From Lysinibacillus piscis (GTDB lineage Bacteria > Bacillota > Bacilli > Bacillales_A > Planococcaceae): DNA of 64,000 nucleotides. Below, in pieces: positions 39,732-49,555 of the stretch (positions within the stretch are counted from its first letter, which is position 1; each line of letters opens with the position of its first letter). The stretch lies in the NCBI RefSeq assembly GCF_026012395.1, contig NZ_BRZA01000001.1, positions 620,001 through 684,000 on the forward strand, read 5' to 3'. The translations under genes and the position numbers were made by a program. The notes under the pieces were generated by a model, which made no database searches, was not told where the DNA came from, and saw nothing but the letters and a program-made list of their open reading frames with translations.

Positions 39732-41657
39732 TCAATTTCCATCTGCTGTAAGATACAGATGAATAATGCCATCTTGTTTAATCACACTATCTGGTGCAGG
39801 TAATTGATTGCTAATCTTTTTCCCTTCTCCATGCCATTCAATGCGAAATGGATAATGTTGCTTTGCAATATCGTCTTTTGTTTGCCCGATTAAATTTGGT
39901 GCCTTTACAGTAATTGGGTCACCCCAACGATAATCTTTTTCTAGCTGTTCCTTCGATTTCTCGATACCAACAAAAGGAGCAATATCTTCAATAATTTGTC
40001 CGACAATCGGTGCAGCGACCACACCACCAAACTGTGTTGTCTTTTTTGGATTATCCACAGCGACATAAACGACAACTTGTGGGTTATCCGCTGGTGCAAA
40101 GCCAATAAACGATACAATGTATTCTCCACTTTTATAGCGTCCATTTTCCACTTTTTGCGCTGTTCCTGTTTTCCCACCAATGCGTAGCCCATCTCGGTAG
40201 GCTTGTCGTCCAGAGCCCTTTGCCACAACCGATTCTAATGCACCACGTACTTTAGCTGACGTTTCCTCACGAATCACCTGTCTTTTTACAGTAGGCTCTG
40301 TCTCTTTAAATACTTCACCTGTGGCAGGATTAAAAATTTTCTTCACCACATATGGCGTGTATAATTTCCCACCATTGATTGCTGCTGATACTGCCTGCAC
40401 TTGTTGAATGGGTGTGACAGCAACGCCCTGACCAAAGGAGGTGGTTGCTTGTTCAACAGGACCAAATGCTTCCTTCGAGAACAATATGCCTGATGCCTCA
40501 CCAGCAATATTAGAGCCTGTTTTTTCACCAAAGCCAAAATCTTTAATATATTGTAGTAAACGTTCATTGCCTAATCGTTGCCCTAATTCAATAAATCCTG
40601 GGTTACAGGAGTTTTCAACTACTTCTAAAAACGTTTCGTGACCATGTCCTGAACGTTTCCAACAGCGTAATCTTGCCCCAGCCACCATCGTATAGCCTTG
40701 ATCGAAAAATGTATCATGCTCTAAATCAACGACATTTTCCTCTAAAGCAGCACTCAATGTAATAATTTTAAAGGTTGAACCTGGCTCATAGGTCATCCAA
40801 ACAGGCAAATTACGATTATAAATAGCAGGCTCTACTAGTTGATATTGCGCTGGATCAAAAGTTGGGTAAGAAGAGAGTGCTAAAATTTCGCCTGTATTTG
40901 GATTCATTGCTATCGCTAGCGCTTGGTCCGCCTCATAGCGTTCCATCGCCTGTGATAACTCACGCTCAACAACTTGCTGAACATCTACATCAATCGTTAA
41001 CTCGACTGTTGCTCCATCCTCACCAGCTTTCCAAGCACTGGCTACGTTCGGCAAATTTTTACTTTTTGCATCTGTAAAAAGTCGTATTGCTGAAGAGTTC
41101 GCTTGTAATAGCTGATTGTATTCATATTCAATACCTGCTAGTCCCTGTGCGTCATAACCTGTAAAGCCTAAAAATCGAGACAATAATGTACCATACGGAT
41201 AATCTCTCTCATAATCTACACCGCTATATAATCCTTCAATTTGCATTCCTTGTAATTCCACTGCTTTTTCATAAGAAATATTTTTTCCTTCAGGTGCCAG
41301 CTTCACTAAGTATGCTTTTTTCTGCATTTTTTCTAATAGCTTTTGCGCATCCACTTCTAATACTTGTGCAATTTTAGCAGCAGCACCTTCAATATCTTTA
41401 CTTTGAGCAGGTATAAAATACAATGTAGGAGCTAGCTTATTCGTTACAATACTTTTACCAGTACGATCCGTAATATGTCCACGCTCGTTCGCAAAGGGAA
41501 TCTCACGGTCCCAGTTGGCCTCCGCTTTTTCTGTTAGTTCCTTTTGCGCAATGACTTGCAGGAAGAAAAGACGAACTGCAATGGCTACTACAACACACAT
41601 AAACAGCACATACAAAATACGTAATCGTTTTTTAGAATGGATAGAAATCCACTTCAT
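39732..41657 (-). CDS. spoVD: SpoVD-type class B penicillin-binding protein
   Basis: A 641-residue transpeptidase with one N-terminal membrane segment, a dimerisation domain and catalytic motifs SxxK (PGSTFK, about 294), SxN (SCN, about 349) and KTG (GGKTGT, about 495). A single PASTA domain closes it (ITVKAPNLIGQTKDDIAK). SpoVD makes spore cortex in Bacillus; placement and the single PASTA support that name over PbpB. Confidence 0.88.
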   Translation of the reverse strand: MKWISIHSKKRLRILYVLFMCVVVAIAVRLFFLQVIAQKELTEKAEANWDREIPFANERGHITDRTGKSIVTNKLAPTLYFIPAQSKDIEGAAAKIAQVLEVDAQKLLEKMQKKAYLVKLAPEGKNISYEKAVELQGMQIEGLYSGVDYERDYPYGTLLSRFLGFTGYDAQGLAGIEYEYNQLLQANSSAIRLFTDAKSKNLPNVASAWKAGEDGATVELTIDVDVQQVVERELSQAMERYEADQALAIAMNPNTGEILALSSYPTFDPAQYQLVEPAIYNRNLPVWMTYEPGSTFKIITLSAALEENVVDLEHDTFFDQGYTMVAGARLRCWKRSGHGHETFLEVVENSCNPGFIELGQRLGNERLLQYIKDFGFGEKTGSNIAGEASGILFSKEAFGPVEQATTSFGQGVAVTPIQQVQAVSAAINGGKLYTPYVVKKIFNPATGEVFKETEPTVKRQVIREETSAKVRGALESVVAKGSGRQAYRDGLRIGGKTGTAQKVENGRYKSGEYIVSFIGFAPADNPQVVVYVAVDNPKKTTQFGGVVAAPIVGQIIEDIAPFVGIEKSKEQLEKDYRWGDPITVKAPNLIGQTKDDIAKQHYPFRIEWHGEGKKISNQLPAPDSVIKQDGIIHLYLTADGN

Positions 41658-41714
41658 TCGACATCACACCTTGTTTTTTACAACGTATGAAATAAAGTGG
41701 ACTTCTATTCAATG

Positions 41715-43949
41715 CTATTGATCTTCTACTTGCTCTACTTCTCCCTCAGATGGTGCTTCTACATCCTGCTTAAAGCTTTCTGCTGGTGTTTTCAGCTTCA
41801 CCACAATTGGAGAGGAATCAGAAATCACCGTACCTGCTGATACACTTTGACTCGCTACAAAGCCCTCTCCTACTACTTCAAAGGCTACATTTGCCATTGT
41901 TTTAAATACGAGCACATTTCGCAGTGACCATCCTGTTAAATCAGGCAATGTACTATCACCCTCTGTTTTCAAAAAGACCAAGCTGCCTTTGACTAATTTT
42001 TGTGTACCCTTCGGATATTGGTCAATAATTTGCCCGCCCCCGCCAACAATAATAGGTTGTAGCCCATCATTCATTAGCTCTACTTGTACAGCTTCTGCAC
42101 TTTGCCCACTGAAATCTTGGATTGTTGCATGGGTTACTTGCTGTGTATCTTCTGAGCTAATACTTAAATGCTTTAAGCTATTGAGCATAACAGGATTGAA
42201 AATTTTCGAGACAGGGACTGATCCTTGCTCCCCTGTTTTTAATTTTGGCTTTTTCACAGACACATACATAATCAACTGCGGGTCATCTACTGGTGCCATT
42301 CCTAAAAAGGAGTATAAATATTGATTGCTTAAATAGCCGCCTCCAGCCCTCGGAATTTCAGCCGTCCCTGTTTTTCCTGCGACAACATATTCATCCAATA
42401 CAAAATTCTTTGCTGTCCCACCCTCAGCCGTTAGTGTCGTAGCTAAAATTTCTCTCACCTGCTTCGCTGTATTCGCTGACACAGGCTGCCCCTTCTCAAT
42501 CGGCTCATGCTGTTGAATGACTTTCCCTGTTAATGGGTCGACAATACGATCAATCACATAAGGCTGCATCATTTTGCCATCATTCGCAATCGCCGTCATC
42601 GCTTGAATTAATTGAATTGGCGTTACTGTAGAACCTTGACCATATGTTGTTGTCACACGCTGCACTGGGTATTGAGATAAAATAATACCTGTTGCTTCAT
42701 TTGGTAAATCAATCCCTGTTTTTTGCCCAAAGCCAAAGCGGTTTAAATAATCTACAAAGACATCATCACCAATTCTTTTTAATAAATGTGCCATTGCGGT
42801 ATTAGAAGAACGCTGGAAACCTTCTAAATAACTAATCCAACCCCATCCATATATATTATGGTCCTTAATTTTACGGTCAAATACTGTATATGAACCTGAT
42901 TGGTAGTGTTCATTAGGATTCCATGTGCCCGTATCAATAGCAGAGGCAAGGGTAAAGGTTTTCATCGTTGACCCTGGCTCAATTGTCTCCTCAATCGCCT
43001 CATTCAGCCACTTCATATCCTTCCCTTCACGTGTATCTGGGTTGAAAGTCGGGCGCTGTGTCATCGCTAAAATTTTCCCTGTTTTTGGATCGGCGATAAT
43101 AGCTGTCATTGATTCAGGGCTATATTCCTTTTCTACCTCTGTCATCTTTTCCTCTAAAAAGCTTTCCATCGTTTTATCCAGTGTTAAATAAATATCGTCC
43201 CCATTTTTAGCAGGAGTAATCATCTTTTCACTATTGGGTAGTAAATAACTAAAGGCATCTGTATCATATTGAACTTTGCCATCAACACCTGTTAACTCCT
43301 TATTGTATGTTAACTCTAGTCCCATCTTCCCTGTTGTAGTAAATGTGCCATCTTTATTTTCCTCTTTTAAGGCAAAGCCAATTAAATGTGAAGCAAAAAT
43401 ACCGTTTGGATAATAACGCTTTAAATCACTAATAAATAAAATACCTGGCAGTTTGGCTTCTGAAATTTTCGTCATTGTTTCATGACTAAGCCCACGACCC
43501 GCACGTCCAAACTCTACTTGATAAACCTCTTTCCCATCATCTCGGTAACGCTTTGATAATCGTTGATAAATCTGTGCTTCATTCTGCTCGGTATCTTCAC
43601 TCATTTTGATATATTGTGCTAATATTTTCGCTGTTTTTTCAGCATCCACAACATGACGTGGATTTTTTGGATTCGTTGTAGCCTTATCACTAACAACCGC
43701 AATTAGTCGATAACTCAGTGTATCCTCCGCAATAATTTGACCTGCATGATCATAAATATTGCCACGACTCGCTGTGATGGCACTTTCTTTGTTATATTTA
43801 GCAGCCGCCCTTGCAGCCAATGCCTGTCCTTCTGCCTCGCCAGTCACTTGGATTGTCACCATGCGTGCAAATAATAGAAAAAAGAGCCCTCCATAAAAAA
43901 TTAATAGTAGAAAGGCTCCCCATTGGAATCGAAACTTCTTTTTCTTCAT
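41715..43949 (-). CDS. pbpB: PbpB-type class B penicillin-binding protein (PBP 2B)
   Basis: A 744-residue septal transpeptidase. After a membrane segment (about 10-30) it has the catalytic motifs STMK (about 325), SSN (about 384) and KTG (about 529), and two PASTA domains at the end (TIQDFSGQSAEAVQVELM and LPDLTGWSLRNVLVFK). It overlaps ftsL by 4 bases. The essential division enzyme of the operon. Confidence 0.92.
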   Translation of the reverse strand: MKKKKFRFQWGAFLLLIFYGGLFFLLFARMVTIQVTGEAEGQALAARAAAKYNKESAITASRGNIYDHAGQIIAEDTLSYRLIAVVSDKATTNPKNPRHVVDAEKTAKILAQYIKMSEDTEQNEAQIYQRLSKRYRDDGKEVYQVEFGRAGRGLSHETMTKISEAKLPGILFISDLKRYYPNGIFASHLIGFALKEENKDGTFTTTGKMGLELTYNKELTGVDGKVQYDTDAFSYLLPNSEKMITPAKNGDDIYLTLDKTMESFLEEKMTEVEKEYSPESMTAIIADPKTGKILAMTQRPTFNPDTREGKDMKWLNEAIEETIEPGSTMKTFTLASAIDTGTWNPNEHYQSGSYTVFDRKIKDHNIYGWGWISYLEGFQRSSNTAMAHLLKRIGDDVFVDYLNRFGFGQKTGIDLPNEATGIILSQYPVQRVTTTYGQGSTVTPIQLIQAMTAIANDGKMMQPYVIDRIVDPLTGKVIQQHEPIEKGQPVSANTAKQVREILATTLTAEGGTAKNFVLDEYVVAGKTGTAEIPRAGGGYLSNQYLYSFLGMAPVDDPQLIMYVSVKKPKLKTGEQGSVPVSKIFNPVMLNSLKHLSISSEDTQQVTHATIQDFSGQSAEAVQVELMNDGLQPIIVGGGGQIIDQYPKGTQKLVKGSLVFLKTEGDSTLPDLTGWSLRNVLVFKTMANVAFEVVGEGFVASQSVSAGTVISDSSPIVVKLKTPAESFKQDVEAPSEGEVEQVEDQ

Positions 43950-44311
43950 TCTCCCGGCACTACCTTTACATTTTTCTCATTCTTAGTTAAACCGAGTTTT
44001 TGTGCTTTTTTCCATATATTATCGTATGTAGAAAGTTCGTTTACTCGAACCGTCAAGCCTATATTTTGCTTCTTCAGTTCCTCTGTCTCTGCTTCGATTT
44101 TTTGAATATCTATATTTGTCATTTGAATTGCCGCTTGTTTATTTAGTACAAATACCGATAAAACTACAATGGTGCTCAGTAATACGAGTAGCATCGTTTT
44201 TTCAAACTTCTGCTTCGTTGGTTTTTTACGACGTATAATAGTAGGTTGCGTACTAGGAGTTATAATCGGTTGTTGTACTTGTTGATGCTGCCTTGCACGA
44301 ACTGCTGCCAT
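43946..44311 (-). CDS. ftsL: FtsL cell-division protein
   Basis: A 121-residue bitopic protein: basic cytoplasmic part, one membrane segment (LVLLSTIVVLSVFVL, about 43-57) and an extracellular coiled coil with leucine spacing. It pairs with DivIC and DivIB at the septum. It follows rsmH directly and overlaps pbpB. Confidence 0.88.
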   Translation of the reverse strand: MAAVRARQHQQVQQPIITPSTQPTIIRRKKPTKQKFEKTMLLVLLSTIVVLSVFVLNKQAAIQMTNIDIQKIEAETEELKKQNIGLTVRVNELSTYDNIWKKAQKLGLTKNEKNVKVVPGE

Positions 44312-45262
44312 TTACCCACGTCCTTTTTCGTTGATTTTCTCTACTACCCTCAATTTTGCTGAGCGAGCACGGTTATTTACTGCCAATTCCTCATCTGAAG
44401 GAATAATCGGCTTACGGGTAACCAATTTTAAAATAGGTTTCATCTCATCAGGAATTACAGGTAAATTCGGTGGTAATTCTGGTAGTGATGCTGCCTCTTT
44501 GAAAATGGTCTTACATAAACGATCCTCCAATGAATGGAATGTAATAACACTGATACGCCCACCTAAACCAATCATTTCAATAGCATCTGTTAAAGAATCC
44601 TCCGCTGCGCCTAGCTCATCATTAACAGCGATACGAATTGCTTGGAAAATGCGTTTGGCAGGATGTCCACCTTTTCGGCGAGCTGCTGCTGGAATACCTT
44701 CTTTGATTAACTCTACAAGCTGTCCCGTCGTTTCAATCGGTGCATGTTTTCGTGCCTCTTCAATTTTACGAGCCACTTGTTTTGAAAATTTTTCTTCCCC
44801 ATATCGGAAGAAAATTCGCACTAAATCTTCATATGCCCATTCATTTACAACATGAAAAGCTGTAAGTGTCGCTGTTTGATCCATTCGCATATCCAAGGGT
44901 GCATCATGATGATAACTGAAGCCTCGCTCTGGTGTATCTAATTGAGGTGAAGAGACGCCTAAATCATATAAAATACCGTCTACTTGCTCGATACCATGTG
45001 CTAGTAGTTCTTCCTTTAAACAACGAAAATTAGCATGAATAAATGTGACACGGTCAATGTATGGAGCTAATCGAATTTTTGCATTGTTAATTGCTGTCAT
45101 ATCCTGATCGAAGCAAATCAATCGTCCTTGCTCTGACAACTGTTGTACTAGATATTCACTATGTCCTGCTCCGCCTAATGTGCAGTCTACATATACCCCA
45201 TCAGGATTAATGTTTAGCCCGTCAACTGTTTCTTTTAAGAGCACGGTTGTATGATCAAACAT
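44312..45262 (-). CDS. rsmH: 16S rRNA m4C1402 methyltransferase
   Basis: It methylates N4 of C1402 in 16S rRNA with SAM. The SAM loop [15 protein letters not shown] is at about 24-38, with [15 protein letters not shown] and [15 protein letters not shown] further on. Its 316 residues are normal. It is the second gene of the dcw cluster, after mraZ. Confidence 0.97.
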   Translation of the reverse strand: MFDHTTVLLKETVDGLNINPDGVYVDCTLGGAGHSEYLVQQLSEQGRLICFDQDMTAINNAKIRLAPYIDRVTFIHANFRCLKEELLAHGIEQVDGILYDLGVSSPQLDTPERGFSYHHDAPLDMRMDQTATLTAFHVVNEWAYEDLVRIFFRYGEEKFSKQVARKIEEARKHAPIETTGQLVELIKEGIPAAARRKGGHPAKRIFQAIRIAVNDELGAAEDSLTDAIEMIGLGGRISVITFHSLEDRLCKTIFKEAASLPELPPNLPVIPDEMKPILKLVTRKPIIPSDEELAVNNRARSAKLRVVEKINEKGRG

Positions 45263-45316
45263 ACTGCTCTCTCCCTTCAGGCCTTAACTTCCTAACTTTT
45301 ACATATAAAGCGAAGA

Positions 45317-45748
45317 TTAAAAATCAAAGCCAATCATATTTTCTGCAATATCATTAAAAGATTGTTCAGATTCACTAAAGTAAGCTTCCCACGCATCTTT
45401 TGCCCATATTTCAATGCGATTAGATACACCCAGTACAACACATTCCTTTACGAGCTGTGCATGTTGTATCAGCATTGACGGAATATTGATTCGTCCTTGC
45501 TTGTCTATTTCTACTTCTGTTGCACCAGAAAAGAAAAAACGTGCAAAGGCGCGTGTATCCTTTTTAGTCATCGGTAAATCTTTTAATTTTTCTTCGAGCT
45601 TTCGCCATTCATTCATAGGATAGCCAAATAAACAATTATCGAGCCCACGTGTGACAACAAACGTTTCACCTAAAGCTTCACGAAATTTTGCGGGTACGAT
45701 TAATCGTCCTTTTGCATCAACAGAGTGCTGATATTCTCCCATGAACAT
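45317..45748 (-). CDS. mraZ: MraZ, dcw-cluster regulator
   Basis: A 143-residue protein with two AbrB-like domains, each with the DxxGR motif: [14 protein letters not shown] near 10-23 and [13 protein letters not shown] near 86-98. MraZ represses the dcw cluster, including itself, by binding short repeats. I start at 45748 ([11 protein letters not shown]), which gives the Bacillus length; a GTG three codons earlier is less likely. Confidence 0.96.
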   Translation of the reverse strand: MFMGEYQHSVDAKGRLIVPAKFREALGETFVVTRGLDNCLFGYPMNEWRKLEEKLKDLPMTKKDTRAFARFFFSGATEVEIDKQGRINIPSMLIQHAQLVKECVVLGVSNRIEIWAKDAWEAYFSESEQSFNDIAENMIGFDF

Positions 45749-45776
45749 GCTACTCACCCCACTTTATTAAATAATG

Positions 45777-45803
45777 TACCACATCCCTCCACTTTCCTCC
45801 ACC
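45777..45803 (-). promoter_or_regulatory. Three MraZ-box-like repeats before mraZ
   Basis: On the minus strand TGGAG, TGGAG and TGGTA follow each other at exactly 10-base steps. MraZ sites in other bacteria are three short G-rich repeats at such spacing. A TACATT -10-like sequence overlaps the last repeat, so binding could block transcription of mraZ and the cluster. Confidence 0.65.
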
Positions 45804-45890
45804 TATTTTAAAAAAAACTTGACAATTTGGGGGATAATGTGCAATTAGACCTTTATTACCTTTTCCATTTCTATGCTAAAGGACATAAAA

Positions 45891-45918
45891 AAAAGCTATC
45901 TCTCAAAAGATAGCTTTT
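45891..45918 (-). terminator. Terminator after bshC
   Basis: AAAAGCTATCT pairs with AGATAGCTTTT across 6 bases, followed on the minus strand by TTTTTTTT. Confidence 0.85.
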
Positions 45919-45968
45919 AGAAACGCCCAAATCAGATGAAATTCAGCGTTATTAATAGGTATAAAGTT

Positions 45969-47585
45969 TTACAAATAAAGCAAATAATGTTGGTTACCCA
46001 TCTGATAATTTTGTTTCAACATGTCCGTAATCAATGTTGGCCCAAATTCATTGAGATATTGATATGGATTATAGGTTCTTTCTTGGAATCCATCATTTGG
46101 ATACAGTTCATTTTGCAATGTTTTAAAGCGTTGTACTGTTGCATCATGCTTCTGTATCGTGATTTGTTCTATTTTTTGTTGTAAATAAGCAAATTGTTTC
46201 AAATGATTTTCTTTATTTTTTACGATGATTTTATCCAATGGTAATGCTTGTGTTTGTAAGTATGTTTGTAAGACATCATATTTTTCTACAAGTAGCTGTT
46301 GTAATGCTTGAATTTGCTGTTTTGCCTCAACATCTTGAATATCAGCGATAAACTGCTCCTGTAACTGCTGTGCTTGACCAACCCAAATATCGCTCGCTGT
46401 TAACTGATGCTCTTGTAATAGCTGCTCCACTTGGCGTGTGACAAGTGTTATATGCAGACGTGGTGCAAAAATTGGCATTTGTAAATCTAATACGGCAAAA
46501 GCATCCTTCAATGTTGCCCAATACGCAAGCTCACCAGGACCACCGACAAAAGCTAATACCGGTAACATCATCTCTTGCATTAATGGACGTGTGACCACAT
46601 TATTACTTAATCGCTCTGGATGCTGATGAGCGATTGTTAATAGCTCTTCTTGTGATAATTTAATATTCGCTGCTACATTAATGAATTGCCCATTTTTTCG
46701 TTCTAAAAGATGACGTTCACCGTCCACTACTAAAAATAAATTTGCCGCTTCTTCTGTTGCCATGATCGGTTGCCCATAGCCTGCCTCTTGCAATGCCTGC
46801 TCTTTTGCTGTGACTACTTGCGCAATTTCTTCATTTTTTTGGATAATACGTGTAAAATAATCACTTTCATATTGACGGAATTGGAAATCAGCTGCATCGA
46901 TTAGCAATAGTCCTTCCTCTTTAAAAAGGTCATTCATTAGTCGAGCAAAAAATTCTGTCAATGTTTCACTATGGTTCGCCGCAGTTACTAATTTTTTAAT
47001 TAGTGCTTCTGTATGTGCTGTTTCTCCAAAGTCGTGAACAACGGAGTGGATAAACTCAGTCATCACTTCTTTATTGATTGCTGTTGCAGAGGCAAGTAAT
47101 TTACGCTTGGAGCGCTCACTGTATGTTCGTTTTTTTACATCTCCACCGTGCATTGTATATGTGTGGTTAATTTCCTCTAAATCATGATCTTCTCCAGCAA
47201 TCCAAAATAAGGGCACGACAGGTTGTTGTAGCTTAGCACTTTGCTCTTTTGCAAGCACAATCACTGAAATTGCTTTATGTACAGAATACAGTGGTCCTGT
47301 TAATACGCCTGCTTGCTGCCCCCCAACAACTGCAAGAGCACCTTGTTCTAATTGCTGTATATGCTCATTTATTTTTTCTGAAATGCCTAATGGCTCCATA
47401 AATTGTCGAATAACCGTTGCAACAGCTGTTTGATTCTTCGCCTGTTGCTGTAAATAGTGTGCACGCTCTTCAAATGCTTGATCGCTATATTCATAGTCAA
47501 AAAATTCATGGATTGCCGTGTTGGAGAGCCAGTAATCCGCTACTATGCGATTCTTTATAGGTGCTTGGACTAATTCCAATTTCAT
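45969..47585 (-). CDS. bshC: Bacillithiol biosynthesis cysteine-adding enzyme
   Basis: A 538-residue protein that adds cysteine to glucosaminyl malate in the last step of bacillithiol synthesis. It has a Rossmann core with VVGGQQAGVLTGPLYSVHK near 84-102 and WIAGEDHDLEEINHTY near 123-138, and a long coiled coil near the C-terminus. It lies ahead of the dcw cluster, as in Bacillus (yllA). Confidence 0.95.
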   Translation of the reverse strand: MKLELVQAPIKNRIVADYWLSNTAIHEFFDYEYSDQAFEERAHYLQQQAKNQTAVATVIRQFMEPLGISEKINEHIQQLEQGALAVVGGQQAGVLTGPLYSVHKAISVIVLAKEQSAKLQQPVVPLFWIAGEDHDLEEINHTYTMHGGDVKKRTYSERSKRKLLASATAINKEVMTEFIHSVVHDFGETAHTEALIKKLVTAANHSETLTEFFARLMNDLFKEEGLLLIDAADFQFRQYESDYFTRIIQKNEEIAQVVTAKEQALQEAGYGQPIMATEEAANLFLVVDGERHLLERKNGQFINVAANIKLSQEELLTIAHQHPERLSNNVVTRPLMQEMMLPVLAFVGGPGELAYWATLKDAFAVLDLQMPIFAPRLHITLVTRQVEQLLQEHQLTASDIWVGQAQQLQEQFIADIQDVEAKQQIQALQQLLVEKYDVLQTYLQTQALPLDKIIVKNKENHLKQFAYLQQKIEQITIQKHDATVQRFKTLQNELYPNDGFQERTYNPYQYLNEFGPTLITDMLKQNYQMGNQHYLLYL

Positions 47586-47680
47586 TGAACAAAAACTCCT
47601 CTACTCACTAAGCTCATTTTAATTAGTGTCTATAATGTTACTATTCTAACTTGTCTTGCTCGAATGTGAAACGAAAATGC

Positions 47681-48079
47681 TTAGACAACTTGCAAATAAT
47701 TGATAATGGATTGGATGATGCCAATTAAACAAATGGCAATGTACGCCATGCTCAATAGTAAAAATTGAAAACGCCAAATTTTTTTCAGCAATGGCTTCAC
47801 TTCAATTTCCTTTTTTGTCCGCCATTCCACATATGTAAAAATCATCGCTAGCATGATTGACACTATGACCAGTAATACACCAATATTTATCTGCCATAAT
47901 GCAGCTATTGCTAACGGTACAGAGAAAAATAAGCAGAATGTTGTCGCATCAGATGCAACACCAAACGCATGTGTTCCTCGAATTTTAATTTTCCGCCCAA
48001 TAATATAGACAATAACAAATAGGAGAATGGGACAAAAAATAATTGCACTAATTATTAGCTGTAAAAAATCCTTCACCAC
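47681..48079 (-). CDS. DUF3397 membrane protein
   Basis: A 132-residue protein with four hydrophobic segments (about 8-28, 44-62, 66-84, 105-128) of the DUF3397 family (IIGRKIKIRGTHAFGVASDA). Function unknown. It lies between panE and bshC in Bacillales and overlaps the panE end by 7 bases. Confidence 0.82.
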   Translation of the reverse strand: MVKDFLQLIISAIIFCPILLFVIVYIIGRKIKIRGTHAFGVASDATTFCLFFSVPLAIAALWQINIGVLLVIVSIMLAMIFTYVEWRTKKEIEVKPLLKKIWRFQFLLLSMAYIAICLIGIIQSIINYLQVV

Positions 48080-48975
48080 TGTTCTCTACCCTCTTCTATC
48101 GCTAATATACGCTCATATATAGCCTGTAAATGTGCTAGGTGATGTCCGTTTGTTAGTGCTTTTTCTAGCAGTGCCCCAACAATCGTGTCAATTTCACTTT
48201 TTCTACCATGTAGTCGATCAGCTAACATAGAAGACGTATTTTGTGCCGTCTGTTCACATAATGCCACGACTTTGGTAAACGGAATCGTTTGTTCAATCAT
48301 CGGAAAAGCATGTACAAGTTCTTGATAGATTGTCTGCAGCTGTGTAAATGCTTGTGAATTCGTTAATAGTTCCCCATTTTTTATTTGCAGCATCGTCGTT
48401 AATGGATTAATTAAACTATTCATGACAGCTTTTTCAAACAACATTTGCTCTGCATTTTCTATAAACACAATCGGTAATAGCGGGTTATTCATTTGCACTA
48501 GTACAGCAAATTTGTCTATTTCTCCTCGCCCTAATGCTATTTGACAAGCACCAATCCCTTTATGTTGTACAGTTGTGTCATTGAGAATTTGTGCGCCAAA
48601 CAAAGCTGAAGCAAAAGCAATATGTTGATGTGGTAGCTGTAGTACCTCTTCAAAATGGGCTAAGCCATTTTGCATAAATAGTAATGGACAATCACTTGCT
48701 ATTAACGATAAGTGCTGATAAAGATTTTGTAAATGACTATATTTCACGGCAATGATGAGTAAATCCTGCTGGGGTAACGCTTGTAAATTGTTCGTCACTA
48801 CTATTTTTCGTGTAACTATCGTGCCATCCATATTGATTCTTGTTAATTGCTGTTTTTGTAAGGCATCCACTTGCTCCTGTCTTCTAACAACCAATGTCAC
48901 AGTCATTCCGTATTGTGCCATAAAACTTGCCATTAGTTGTCCAACGGCGCCTGCACCAACAATCGCTACCTTCAT
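48073..48975 (-). CDS. panE: 2-dehydropantoate 2-reductase
   Basis: It reduces ketopantoate to pantoate for coenzyme A synthesis. The NADPH loop VAIVGAGAVGQLMASFMA is at about 3-20 and the catalytic-lysine region FEKAVMNSLINPLTTMLQIK near 180-200. I start at the second ATG (48975), 9 bases after GGAG. It matches the ylbQ position, and could be one of several family members in the genome. Confidence 0.88.
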   Translation of the reverse strand: MKVAIVGAGAVGQLMASFMAQYGMTVTLVVRRQEQVDALQKQQLTRINMDGTIVTRKIVVTNNLQALPQQDLLIIAVKYSHLQNLYQHLSLIASDCPLLFMQNGLAHFEEVLQLPHQHIAFASALFGAQILNDTTVQHKGIGACQIALGRGEIDKFAVLVQMNNPLLPIVFIENAEQMLFEKAVMNSLINPLTTMLQIKNGELLTNSQAFTQLQTIYQELVHAFPMIEQTIPFTKVVALCEQTAQNTSSMLADRLHGRKSEIDTIVGALLEKALTNGHHLAHLQAIYERILAIEEGREQW

Positions 48976-49000
48976 ACACATACTCTCCGTTCATAGTAGA

Positions 49001-49030
49001 AGGTGTCTCAGATAAATTTCTAAGACACCT
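49001..49030 (-). terminator. Hairpin after rsfA
   Basis: AGGTGTCT pairs perfectly with AGACACCT across 14 bases. There is no clear T-run on the minus strand (only TTCTAC), so it may be a weak terminator. Confidence 0.4.
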
Positions 49031-49080
49031 CCTATATCGATTCTTATATTATATAGAACTACTTCGCCATTTACGAGCTA

Positions 49081-49458
49081 TTAGTCTTTCATAAAGGAAT
49101 ATCCTTGTTGTAGCCATTTGACTAATTTGTCATGCTCATTTTGTAATTCACGATGCTTTAATTCTAATGTTTGATAAGCCTCCGTCAACTCATCAAAACT
49201 GGTTAATGCTAGCTTCAAATGACTGCGCATCGATTGCTGTGGTTGATTGCGTACAGCTAGTAAGGATTGGCTATATTGACTACGCAATGTTTTATTCCAT
49301 CGAAAACCACATGCTTGCTTTGTACGTCCAAGCTCGGCCGCAGCTAATTCAAATGCCTCTAACTGCGTTTTACCATTTTGCACATTATACAGAACGATTT
49401 CAGCCAATTTTTCATCATCTTCTTTTGTCCATTGATCTTTGCGTTTTTTCAATTCCAT
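49081..49458 (-). CDS. rsfA: RsfA-family prespore transcription factor
   Basis: A 125-residue protein with an N-terminal Myb-like DNA-binding domain (DQWTKEDDEKLAEIVL, then LGRTKQACGFRWNKTLR, about 8-60) and a C-terminal coiled coil (about 88-118). RsfA tunes SigF-dependent genes in the forespore. The gene lies between panE and an enoyl-CoA hydratase gene, close to the ylbO place of Bacillus. Confidence 0.88.
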   Translation of the reverse strand: MELKKRKDQWTKEDDEKLAEIVLYNVQNGKTQLEAFELAAAELGRTKQACGFRWNKTLRSQYSQSLLAVRNQPQQSMRSHLKLALTSFDELTEAYQTLELKHRELQNEHDKLVKWLQQGYSFMKD

Positions 49459-49555
49459 AATCTATCACCCTCACGTTTTTTACTACTATATGCGGGCGCA
49501 AATAAAATAGACTCTGTTATGGCAAAAGTTCATGATGATATTTCATTGCACTGCT

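Noticed and set aside
45811-45850. Rightward promoter (TTGACA at 45819)
   Set aside because: No -10 box at proper distance (only CAATTA after 17 bases) and no rightward gene to serve.
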